Positions 35,952 to 44,089 of a stretch of DNA of 64,000 nucleotides are shown here, piece after piece (position 1 is the stretch's first letter; each line of letters opens with the position of its first letter). A program made the position numbers and the translations under genes. Source of the DNA: Streptomyces caniscabiei (GTDB lineage Bacteria; Actinomycetota; Actinomycetes; Streptomycetales; Streptomycetaceae); assembly GCF_014930365.1 (NCBI RefSeq), contig NZ_JABXWI010000018.1, positions 1 to 64,000 of the forward strand. Reading direction: 5' to 3'. The notes beneath the pieces were generated by a model that saw nothing but the letters and a program-made list of their open reading frames with translations, ran no database searches and was not told where the DNA came from.

Positions 35952-36284
35952 GTGAAGTTCGACATGGGGTCGACGACCCTGGCGGAGCTCGGGAAGAGCA
36001 CGCTCGGTTCGAGCGACGATCTCGGGACCCTGATCCAGCTGCTGATCAGCGCGGCCGAGCCGCTGGAGGGCAAGTTCAACGGCGCGGGCAAGGCGGCGTT
36101 CGACTCGTTCAAGAACCGCGCGGACGAGATCACCGCCGATCTCAACGGCTCGCTCGCCGCGATCCTGGGCGGTCAGTCGGGCATGGACAACGCCTTCGGC
36201 ACCGGTGACGTGGAGTCCCAGGACAACGCCAACCAGAACATGGGCCTGGCCAACTTCGACGCGGCCCGCTTCGGCGCCCGATAA
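35952..36284 (+). CDS. Esx-like small secreted helical protein 1
   Basis: 110 residues from GTG 35952 (in-frame GTG 35922 is possible). The size, all-helical character and position beside a second such gene and eccD/eccC identify it as a WXG100-superfamily protein. It would be exported by the ESX machine as a heterodimer. The turn between the two helices reads KFNGAGK, so the canonical W-x-G is F-N-G. The C-terminal tail (NQNMGLANFDAARFGAR) is unusually long and polar. No Sec signal is present, as expected for a type VII substrate. Confidence 0.75.
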   Translation: MKFDMGSTTLAELGKSTLGSSDDLGTLIQLLISAAEPLEGKFNGAGKAAFDSFKNRADEITADLNGSLAAILGGQSGMDNAFGTGDVESQDNANQNMGLANFDAARFGAR

Positions 36285-36317
36285 GCAGCGACGAGCAGGA
36301 ACGAGGGGGAAGTACTC

Positions 36318-36629
36318 ATGGCTCAGAAGCAGGACCGCCGTTCGTACGACACCGGGGCCTCCGGCGAGGTGCAGACCGCGCTCGGCACGATCGTGGGGCA
36401 GCTGGAGCGGGTGCTCGGCGACCGTGACGCCGCCGTCAAGGCCGCGATGACCGAGTTCCAGGCGGACGGTGTCTCGGACGACTACCACGGCAAGGAAGAG
36501 CGCTGGAAGAAGGCGGCGGACGAGGTCCGCGAGATCATCCGCCTGGTACGCACCACGCTCGAACAGAACGACGGCACGGCCCAGTCCACGCTGGCCAAGG
36601 CCCGCGCCGCGGTCGACCAGATCGGCTGA
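36318..36629 (+). CDS. Esx-like small secreted helical protein 2
   Basis: 103 residues. Two amphipathic helices flank a turn reading DYHGKEERWKKAA, so Y-H-G stands where W-x-G is expected, with a Trp five residues later. It lies 33 bases after the first esx-like gene, the usual paired arrangement of esxA/esxB, and the two products probably form the secreted heterodimer. ATG 36318 follows GAGGGGGAAG. Confidence 0.78.
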   Translation: MAQKQDRRSYDTGASGEVQTALGTIVGQLERVLGDRDAAVKAAMTEFQADGVSDDYHGKEERWKKAADEVREIIRLVRTTLEQNDGTAQSTLAKARAAVDQIG

Positions 36630-36670
36630 CCGGACGGCGCTGAGCGAGAAGTGAACGGGGTTCCGTAGCC

Positions 36671-36988
36671 GTGGCGGCGCAGGATTACGACAGCCAGTTG
36701 CTGGAGTCGGTGTCGGTGCGGCGTCGACGGCTGCGGGACGCCCTGTTGTTCGGGGCGCAGCGGCAGCGGCGCTCGGTGGACGAGCGGATCGGGAAGGTCT
36801 TCGCCGGGATCGTCATCGCGGCGGTGCTGTGCGCGGGATGTGTGGGGTGGTCGTTCGTGTCGAACCGCATCATCGGCAAGAGCCCGTACGGGAGTTCGGT
36901 GCAGCCGTCGGTGACGCCCTCGGGGACGCCGTCCTCATCGGGCTCCCCGTCGGCTTCCACCGCCCCGACCAGCTCTTCTTCCCGGTGA
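36671..36988 (+). CDS. Single-helix membrane protein of the ESX cluster, unknown
   Basis: 105 residues from GTG 36671. A basic N-terminal cytoplasmic part (RRRRLRDALLFGAQRQRRSVDERIGK) is followed by one hydrophobic helix (VFAGIVIAAVLCAGCVGWSFV) and an exterior Ser/Pro/Thr-rich tail. The layout resembles the N-terminal anchor of EccB without its large periplasmic domain. It could be a reduced EccB-like or accessory subunit, but similarity is too weak to assign. Confidence 0.7.
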   Translation: MAAQDYDSQLLESVSVRRRRLRDALLFGAQRQRRSVDERIGKVFAGIVIAAVLCAGCVGWSFVSNRIIGKSPYGSSVQPSVTPSGTPSSSGSPSASTAPTSSSSR

Positions 36989-37001
36989 TAGGTTCGAAAA
37001 C

Positions 37002-38390
37002 GTGATGTCTACGGGGACGTTGGGGCAGGCCACGGGTGGTGCGCGGACGGCGCTCAGCCGGGTCACGCTGGTGGGCGAGCGGCGGCGGGTGGACCTCGTG
37101 CTGCCGTCGCGGGAACCGGTCGGGCTGCTGCTGCCGGAGATCATGCGGCTGCTCGACGACCGGGTGGGCGAGCGGCCCGAGTTGCGGCATCTCGTCACGG
37201 CCGACGGTTCCGCGCTGGCGCACGACAGCACCCTGGAGACCGCCGGGATCCCGGACGGCGCCGTGCTGCGGCTCGTCCGGGCCGAGGACGCGCCGTCGGC
37301 GCCCGTCGTGCACGACGTCACCGACGAGGCGGCCGAGGATCTCGACGCCCGGGGGCTGCGCTGGGGGCCGGCCACGCGCCGGGGCACCGCCGGACTCGCC
37401 ACGGTCGGCTGGGCCGTGGCCGCCGGACTGTTCGCACGGGACGCGTACGAGCCCGGGGTCGTCGCCGGTGCGCTCCTCGGGGTCGCGCTGGTGGCGGCGC
37501 TCACGGGCGCACTGCTGGGGCGGGCCGGGAAACGGGGCCTCGCCACCACGCTGATCTCGACGGCCGGCGCGCTGGGACTGCTGGGCGCGTCGACGCTGGC
37601 GGAGGCGCAGCGGTGGGCCGGGATGCCGCAGGCCGCCGCCATGGCCGGGGCCGGGGTCGCCACGCTCGCCCTGCTCGGGCTGTTCACGCCGCTCGGGCGG
37701 GGTGGACTGGTCGGGGCGGGGGCGCTGGCCGGGGTCTCGGTGTGCTGGCTGGGTGTCGCCGGGGTGGTGTCGGGGACGGCGTCGTCGGTGTCGGCACAGG
37801 CCGAGGTGGGGGCCGTGCTGGCCGTGGTCTCGGTGGTCGTGCTCGGGCTGCTGCCCCGGCTGGCGCTGATGGCGTCGGGGCTCTCCGGGCTCGACGACCG
37901 GCGCTCCGGGGGCGCGTCCGTGAGCCGTTTCCAGGTGTCGGCGGCGCTCACCGCGACGCACCGGGGGCTGGCGCTGGCGACGGTCACGTTGGCCGTGTCG
38001 GCCACCGCGGCCGGGGTGTTCGCGCTGCGGGCGCCCACGAAGTGGACCGTGCTGCTGACCGCCGTCACCATGGTCGTCCTCGCGCTGCGCGCGCGGGCGT
38101 TCCCACTGGTCGCCGAGGTGGTGGTGCTGCTCGGCGCGGCGACGGTGCTCGCCGTGCGGCTGGTCTCGGCGTGGCTGGACCACACCGGCGGGGCGGCCGG
38201 GCCGGTCGCCGTTCTCGTGCTGCTCGCCGTGCTGCCGCTGCTGGTGCTCGCCGTGCAGCCGGCCGAGCATGTGCGGGTACGGCTCCGGCGTCTCGGCGAC
38301 ACCCTCGAATCGATCGGCGTCATCGCCCTGTTCCCGCTGCTCATCGGGGTGTTCGGCGTGTACGGACGACTGCTCGACACGTTCGCTTAG
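37002..38390 (+). CDS. eccD: Type VII secretion integral membrane protein EccD
   Basis: About 462 residues. Residues about 18-95 form a ubiquitin-like YukD domain (ALSRVTLVGERRRVDLVLPS ... LETAGIPDGAVLRLV). Roughly 11 hydrophobic helices follow from residue 130 to the C-terminus. This is the EccD architecture, which forms the bulk of the ESX membrane channel. Two adjacent starts exist (GTG 37002, ATG 37005). Confidence 0.88.
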   Translation: MMSTGTLGQATGGARTALSRVTLVGERRRVDLVLPSREPVGLLLPEIMRLLDDRVGERPELRHLVTADGSALAHDSTLETAGIPDGAVLRLVRAEDAPSAPVVHDVTDEAAEDLDARGLRWGPATRRGTAGLATVGWAVAAGLFARDAYEPGVVAGALLGVALVAALTGALLGRAGKRGLATTLISTAGALGLLGASTLAEAQRWAGMPQAAAMAGAGVATLALLGLFTPLGRGGLVGAGALAGVSVCWLGVAGVVSGTASSVSAQAEVGAVLAVVSVVVLGLLPRLALMASGLSGLDDRRSGGASVSRFQVSAALTATHRGLALATVTLAVSATAAGVFALRAPTKWTVLLTAVTMVVLALRARAFPLVAEVVVLLGAATVLAVRLVSAWLDHTGGAAGPVAVLVLLAVLPLLVLAVQPAEHVRVRLRRLGDTLESIGVIALFPLLIGVFGVYGRLLDTFA

Positions 38391-38406
38391 GAGCTGGGGG
38401 CCGCAC

Positions 38407-39984
38407 ATGGCGCAGGCAGGGGACTGGCAGCGGGATGTGCTGCGCGAGCTGGGCCGACAGGAAGCGGTCGGCGGGGCCGCCGAAGCGACCCCCGAGCCAC
38501 TGGCCCGCCGCGCCGAGCCGACGCTGAGGTTGGTGCGCTCGGCTCCGCCAGAGCCGCCGGAAGGGCAGAGGACGCCTGAGGGGGTCGAGCCCGTGGGCAG
38601 GCCTGAAGGGGCCGAGCCGCCGGGCGAGCCTGGAGGGGCTGGGCCTGGAGGCGCGTCTCAGGCCGGGGCTCCCCGTAGCTCCGCTCAGCCCTGGGCGCCC
38701 GGTGGTGGCGTTCCGGTCGAGGGCGGGCAGGCCGGGGGCTCGGTTCGCTTCGTGTCCGGAGCGGACGAGGGCGGGCAGGCCGGTCGTCCGGAGAACCCGG
38801 CGGCCGGGTCCTTCCCCGCGCCCACGAACCCCCCGGGCCCTGCGGCCCCCGCGCCCACGGCGGCCGCGTCCTCCCCCGCGCCCACGAACCCCCCGGGCCC
38901 TGCGGCCCCCGGGCCCATGAATCCCCCGCACGCCGCGCATCCCCCGCACCCCGCGACCCCTGGGACCCCCGAGCCCACGAACCCCCTGGCGCCCACATCC
39001 CCGGCCCCCACCACCCCCGCTCCCCCCGCCCCGCGAGACCCCCGCGTGCCGCAGACCCCGGTGCACGCGCCGGACTCCGTGCCCACCATCGATCCGCGGC
39101 TCGCCCATGCGCTCGGGCGGCCGCAGCGCGGGGAGTCCGTCGCTCGGCGGACGGGGCGGTCGATACGGAAGCTGACGGGGTCGGCCGCGCAGGACGTGGC
39201 CGAGGAGACGCGTATCGCCCGGGAGTTGCAGCAGCCGGTGACCACCGGGCGGGTCGTCGCGGTGACCTCGATCCGGGGCGGCGTCGGCAAGTCGACGATC
39301 GCCGCGCTGCTGGGACGGACGTTCAACCACTACCGCCACGACCCGGTGCTCACCCTGGAGGCCGACGCCGCGCTGGGCACCCTGCCCGTGCGGATGGGTG
39401 CCGACTCCGTGCGCTGGGCGGCGGCCGACCTCGCGCGGATCCTCAACCCCGCCATGCAGCTCACCGATGTCACCGGCTACCTCGTGCCCGTGTCGGACGG
39501 CGGCTGGCTGCTGCCCGGCAGCCAGGGCCGCGTCGGCGCCCCGCTGGACATCCGTACGTACCGCACGGTGACCCTCGCGCTGCGCCGCTACTTCGCGGTG
39601 ACCGTCGTGGACTGCGAGACCCTGCCGGGCGAGGTGGCCCGTACGGCGATGGACACCGCCCACGCGCGCGTGGTCGTGGCGCCGATGACCGCCGAGGGTG
39701 TCAACGGCACCCGCCAGGTCCTGGACTGGCTCGGCCAGTTGCCGCACTCCGCGCTCTCCTCGACCGTCGTCGCGCTGACCGCCAACTCCCCCGACGTCAC
39801 GCTGGACCGCGCCACGGCCGTCGCCCACCTCAAGGAGTCCGGCGTCCACGTCGTCACCGTCCCCTACGACCGCCACCTCGCCCAGGGCGGACCCATCCGC
39901 ACCGCCCTGCTGGGCCAGGAGACCCGCGCGGCGGCGATCACGCTGGCCGCGGAGGCCATGACCCGCGCGGTGAGGATGCGATGA
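38407..39984 (+). CDS. Proline-rich MinD/ParA-like ATPase (EspI-like)
   Basis: 525 residues. Residues about 40-225 are a low-complexity Pro/Ala/Gly-rich region that includes a 60-bp direct repeat. Residues about 275-525 are a MinD-family ATPase with a deviant Walker A SIRGGVGKST and a VVDCETLPGE Walker B region. The architecture matches mycobacterial EspI (Rv3876), which modulates ESX-1 activity. ATG 38407 lies 17 bases after eccD. The Pro-rich part may bind partner proteins, by analogy only. Confidence 0.82.
   Translation: MAQAGDWQRDVLRELGRQEAVGGAAEATPEPLARRAEPTLRLVRSAPPEPPEGQRTPEGVEPVGRPEGAEPPGEPGGAGPGGASQAGAPRSSAQPWAPGGGVPVEGGQAGGSVRFVSGADEGGQAGRPENPAAGSFPAPTNPPGPAAPAPTAAASSPAPTNPPGPAAPGPMNPPHAAHPPHPATPGTPEPTNPLAPTSPAPTTPAPPAPRDPRVPQTPVHAPDSVPTIDPRLAHALGRPQRGESVARRTGRSIRKLTGSAAQDVAEETRIARELQQPVTTGRVVAVTSIRGGVGKSTIAALLGRTFNHYRHDPVLTLEADAALGTLPVRMGADSVRWAAADLARILNPAMQLTDVTGYLVPVSDGGWLLPGSQGRVGAPLDIRTYRTVTLALRRYFAVTVVDCETLPGEVARTAMDTAHARVVVAPMTAEGVNGTRQVLDWLGQLPHSALSSTVVALTANSPDVTLDRATAVAHLKESGVHVVTVPYDRHLAQGGPIRTALLGQETRAAAITLAAEAMTRAVRMR
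38814..38911 (+). repeat. 60-bp-period direct repeat in the Pro-rich region
   Basis: A 38-bp block at 38814-38851 recurs at 38874-38911 exactly 60 bases later, encoding duplicated APTNPPGPAAP segments. It shows recent expansion of the low-complexity region. Confidence 0.75.
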
Positions 39985-40054
39985 GCGGCCACCGCCACAG
40001 GCACCGCCGTCACCGGCGCACCGCCCACCCGTATGGAGAAGAAGGGGTCCGTTC

Positions 40055-43000
40055 GTGACCCAGGAGTTGATCCACCGGCCCGCTCGGAGCACCCGGCCGC
40101 TCGGTGCCGCCGGGGCCCGGACGATCGAGCCGCCGCCGAACCTCCCGGAGGGCAAGGCCGGGACCGCCGCCACCGCGCTGCTGCCGATGGCCGGTGTCAT
40201 GGGCTCGGTCGTGATGATGACCGTGATCCGCAACAGCCAGTTCGCGGCACTCGGCGCGATCGTGCTCGTGTTCGCGCTGCTCGGCGCGGTGGCCCTCTTC
40301 CTCTCCCAGCGCGGCAAGGCGCAGCGCACCCGGCGCACCCAGCGCGAACGGTATCTGGAGTATCTGGAGGAACTGCGCGAGGAGTTCGGGGCCGAGGAGC
40401 GGGAGCGGCGGGCGCTCGCGCGGGTGCTGAATCCGCCCCCGGAGGCGCTGTACGACCTGGTGCGCGACCCGGCCCGGCTCTGGGAGCGGCGGCGGCAGCA
40501 CGCGGACTTCCTGCGGGTGCGCGTCGGCACCGGTGACGTACCCGTGGCGGACCTGGCCATCGGGCAGAACCAGGGCGGGGTGATGACCCCGCCGGACCCG
40601 TTCATGCTGAACGAGGCGCGGGCGCTGCTGGCGCGCTACTCCGTCGCCACCGACTGCCCGATCACCGTGCCGCTGGACCGCGCGGGCAACGTCAGCGTGG
40701 TCGGCGACCGGGAGGGCGTGCTGCGGGTGGCCCGCGCGCTCCTCGTCCAGGTCGCCGTCTCGCACGCCCCCGACGACGTGGCCATGGCCCTCGGGGTGCC
40801 GGGCGAGCGGCTGGCGGACTGGGAGTGGGCGAAGTGGCTGCCGCACGTGCTGGACGCGCAGGAGCACGACGGCCCGGTGGCGGCCCGCCGGATCGCGCCG
40901 AGCCTGCCGCAGCTGGCCCGGCACTTCCGGCACGAGCTGGGCCGGCGCGCGTCGTACGCGGCGGAGGTCCGCCGGGGGCTCGCCGACCGCGGGGCGCTCG
41001 GGCTGGCGTCCCGTCTGCTCGTCGTCAGCGACGAGTACGGGGAGACTGCCGCCGAACTGCCGCGCCCGGACACGGCGGTGGGCCTCGCGGACATGGGCGT
41101 CACCGTGCTGCATCTGCTGGCGGAGCAGGTGCACGAGCCCGATCACGTGTCGGTGCGGATCACCGTGCGGGACGATCAGGTGGTGGTGGAGGACCTGCGA
41201 GATCCGGACCCCCTGGCCATCGCGGCCCGCACCGCCGTCCCGCCCGCGCACGGCACCTGCGACCAGGTCGGTGCCGCCGGTGCCGAGGGGCTCGCCCGGC
41301 TGCTCGCGCCGCTCAGGCTGTCCGCCGAGTCGGCCGCCGAGGGCACCCCCGTCACCGGGCCCGTCGACTTCCCGGGCCTCCTCGGCATCGACGACCCGGC
41401 CCTGCTGAACCTGCACGACCTGTGGGCGCCGCGCGGTGAGCGGGAGTTCCTGCGGGTGCCCATCGGGGTGACGGACCGTCACGAGCCGGTGCTGCTCGAC
41501 CTCAAGGAGTCCTCGGAGCTGGGCATGGGCCCGCACGGGCTGTGCGTCGGCGCGACCGGCTCGGGCAAGAGCGAACTGCTGCGCACCCTCGTGCTGGCGC
41601 TGGCCGCCACCCACTCCCCCGAGGACCTGGCCCTCGTCCTGGTCGACTACAAGGGCGGCGCGACCTTCGCCCCGTTCACCGAACTCCCGCACGTGGCCGG
41701 TGTGATCACCAACCTGGAGAACCAGGCGGGGCTCGTCGAGCGTGTGCACTCCAGCCTCGCGGGCGAGGTCAAGCGGCGGCAGCAGGTGCTCAAGGACGCG
41801 GGGAACGTGGCCGACATCGGGCACTACGCCGCCCTGCGCGCCACCCGGCGGCCCGACCTGGAGCCGCTCCCGCATCTCTTCGTGGTGATCGACGAGTTCG
41901 GTGAACTGCTCACCGCCAAGCCGGACTTCATCGATCTCTTCCTCTCCGTCGGGCGCATCGGCCGCTCCATCGGCGTGCACCTGCTGCTGTCCAGCCAGCG
42001 CATCGAGGGCGGCAAGCTGAAGGGGCTCGACACCTATCTCTCGTACCGGCTGGGGCTGCGCACCTTCTCCGCCGACGAGTCGCGGACCGTGCTCGACACC
42101 ACCGACGCCTTCCATCTGCCTCCGCTGCCGGGCTTCGGGTATCTGAAGGTGGACACGTCGACGTACGAACGGTTCAAGGCGGGGTACGTGTCGGGCGCGT
42201 ACCGGGGTCCGGCGCTGGTCGCGCAGGAGGACGACACCCCGTTGGCCTGGCCGTATCCGACGTACAACACGCTCGGCGGCGAGCCCGCGGCCGGTGCGGG
42301 GGCCGAGGAGCCGAAGGCGACCAAGCGGGAGACCGGGCCGACCGTGATGTCGGTGATGGTGGACCAACTGGCCGCCGCCGCACGGCCGGTGCGGCGGATC
42401 TGGCTGCCGCCGCTGCCGGACGCGATCACGCTGGACGCGGCGGCCGGACCCGTGCGGGTGGACGAGCGCGGGCTGCGGCTGGCCACCGGGGAAGGCCCCT
42501 TGCGGGTGCCCCTCGGCGTGCTGGACGATCCGGCGAAGCAGTGGCAGGGGCACTGGGTGCTCGATCTGACGGTCGCGGGCGGTCACGCGGCGGTGATCGG
42601 CGGCCCGCAGTCCGGCAAGACGACGCTGCTGCGGACGCTCGCGCTGTCGCTGGCCACCACGCACACGCCCGCCGAGGTCGGCATCTACGGACTGGACCTG
42701 GTCGGCGGCGGACTGTCCGCACTCGCCGGGCTGCCGCACGTCGGCGGGATCGCGGGTCGGGCGGACCGGGAGCGGGCCGCGCGGACGGTCGCCGAGGTGC
42801 GGACGATGCTGATCGAGCGGGAGGAACTGTTCCGCGAGCACGGCATCGATTCGGTGGATCAGCTGCGGCGACTGCGCGCGCAGGGCGGACTGCGGGAACT
42901 GGGGTCGACGGACATCGTCCTGCTCATCGACGGATTCGGCGCGCTGCGCGACGAGTTCGCCGAGCTGGACGACACGGTCGTGGAGCTGCTCAAGCGCGGC

Positions 43001-44089
43001 GGCGGCTACGGCATCCACGTCGTCGGCGGCATGCTGCGCTGGAACGACGTACGGATCGCGACGCAGTCGATGTTCGGGACGCGGGTGGAGCTGCGGCTGA
43101 ACGACCCGAGCGATTCGAGCGTGGACCGCAAGCTCTCCGAGACGCTGTCGCCGGACACCCCGGGGCGCGTCCTGACCGACGGCAAGCTGTTCGCGCAGGC
43201 GGCCCTCCCCCGCCTCGACGGACGGCCGTCGACGGGTGATCTCGCCCCGGCACTGGAGGACGCGGCCCGCACCATCCGCTCCACCTGGCACGGTGAACTG
43301 GCCGCTCCCGTAAGGGTGTTGCCGACCCGGCTGGCACCGGACCGGCTGCCGTCGGTGGTCGCCGAGCCGCACCGGGTGCCGATCGGCGTGGACCAGGACG
43401 CCCTCGCGCCCGCGCTGCTGGACCTGTTCGGCTCGGACCAGCATCTGCTGATCCTCGGCGACAACGAGTGCGGCAAGACGAACCTGCTGAAGCTGGTCGC
43501 GGCACGCCTCGTGGAGCGGTACTCGGACGAGGAGCTGGTCTTCGGGGTGTTCGACCCGAGGCGCGGCCTGCGGGGCGTGATCCCGGAGCCGTACCGGGGC
43601 GGGTACGCGCACAACGCGAAGCTCGCGGCGGGGCTGTCGAACGGGATCGCGGGCGAGCTGGAGAAGCGGATGCCCCAGAGCGCCGACCCGGACGCGCTGA
43701 CGGACGAGCCCGCGTTCGAGGGCCCGCGGATCGTGATCCTGGTCGACGACTACGACATCCTCACCACCGCCGGGCAGCAGCCGCTGGCCCCCTTCCTGCC
43801 GTACGTGTCGTCGGCGCAGGACATCGGGCTGCACTTCGTGATCACCCGCCGGGTGGCGGGGTCGTCCCGGGCGATGTACGAGCCGCTGTTGCAGACCCTC
43901 CGCGAGACCGGCACGGCCGCGCTGCTGATGACCGGTGAGCGGAGCGAGGGTCAGCTCTTCCCCGGCCTGTACGCCTCGGCGCAGCCGGCCGGGCGGGGCA
44001 CGCTGGTCCGCCGGGGCCGGCCCCACCAGCTCGTCCAGACCGCACTCGACAGCACCGCACTCACCAGCGAGGAGGGCGCCCGCCCGTGA
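40055..44089 (+). CDS. eccC: Type VII secretion ATPase EccC (FtsK/SpoIIIE family)
   Basis: 1344 residues in one chain, the fused EccCa-EccCb form. Two N-terminal helices (LLPMAGVMGSVVMMTV, LGAIVLVFALLGAVALFL) anchor it, followed by a DUF domain and three FtsK-like ATPase domains. Walker A motifs are GATGSGKSELL, GGPQSGKTTLL and GDNECGKTNLL. Walker B is FVVIDEF in domain 1, but domains 2 and 3 have LLIDGF and ILVDDY without the catalytic Glu, so only the first looks hydrolytically competent. It recognises Esx substrates and drives their export. Its end overlaps the next gene by four bases. Confidence 0.93.
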   Translation: MTQELIHRPARSTRPLGAAGARTIEPPPNLPEGKAGTAATALLPMAGVMGSVVMMTVIRNSQFAALGAIVLVFALLGAVALFLSQRGKAQRTRRTQRERYLEYLEELREEFGAEERERRALARVLNPPPEALYDLVRDPARLWERRRQHADFLRVRVGTGDVPVADLAIGQNQGGVMTPPDPFMLNEARALLARYSVATDCPITVPLDRAGNVSVVGDREGVLRVARALLVQVAVSHAPDDVAMALGVPGERLADWEWAKWLPHVLDAQEHDGPVAARRIAPSLPQLARHFRHELGRRASYAAEVRRGLADRGALGLASRLLVVSDEYGETAAELPRPDTAVGLADMGVTVLHLLAEQVHEPDHVSVRITVRDDQVVVEDLRDPDPLAIAARTAVPPAHGTCDQVGAAGAEGLARLLAPLRLSAESAAEGTPVTGPVDFPGLLGIDDPALLNLHDLWAPRGEREFLRVPIGVTDRHEPVLLDLKESSELGMGPHGLCVGATGSGKSELLRTLVLALAATHSPEDLALVLVDYKGGATFAPFTELPHVAGVITNLENQAGLVERVHSSLAGEVKRRQQVLKDAGNVADIGHYAALRATRRPDLEPLPHLFVVIDEFGELLTAKPDFIDLFLSVGRIGRSIGVHLLLSSQRIEGGKLKGLDTYLSYRLGLRTFSADESRTVLDTTDAFHLPPLPGFGYLKVDTSTYERFKAGYVSGAYRGPALVAQEDDTPLAWPYPTYNTLGGEPAAGAGAEEPKATKRETGPTVMSVMVDQLAAAARPVRRIWLPPLPDAITLDAAAGPVRVDERGLRLATGEGPLRVPLGVLDDPAKQWQGHWVLDLTVAGGHAAVIGGPQSGKTTLLRTLALSLATTHTPAEVGIYGLDLVGGGLSALAGLPHVGGIAGRADRERAARTVAEVRTMLIEREELFREHGIDSVDQLRRLRAQGGLRELGSTDIVLLIDGFGALRDEFAELDDTVVELLKRGGGYGIHVVGGMLRWNDVRIATQSMFGTRVELRLNDPSDSSVDRKLSETLSPDTPGRVLTDGKLFAQAALPRLDGRPSTGDLAPALEDAARTIRSTWHGELAAPVRVLPTRLAPDRLPSVVAEPHRVPIGVDQDALAPALLDLFGSDQHLLILGDNECGKTNLLKLVAARLVERYSDEELVFGVFDPRRGLRGVIPEPYRGGYAHNAKLAAGLSNGIAGELEKRMPQSADPDALTDEPAFEGPRIVILVDDYDILTTAGQQPLAPFLPYVSSAQDIGLHFVITRRVAGSSRAMYEPLLQTLRETGTAALLMTGERSEGQLFPGLYASAQPAGRGTLVRRGRPHQLVQTALDSTALTSEEGARP

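Noticed and set aside
40010..44026. 1338-codon minus-strand frame opposite EccC
   Set aside because: Antisense to an unambiguous EccC with three Walker A motifs.
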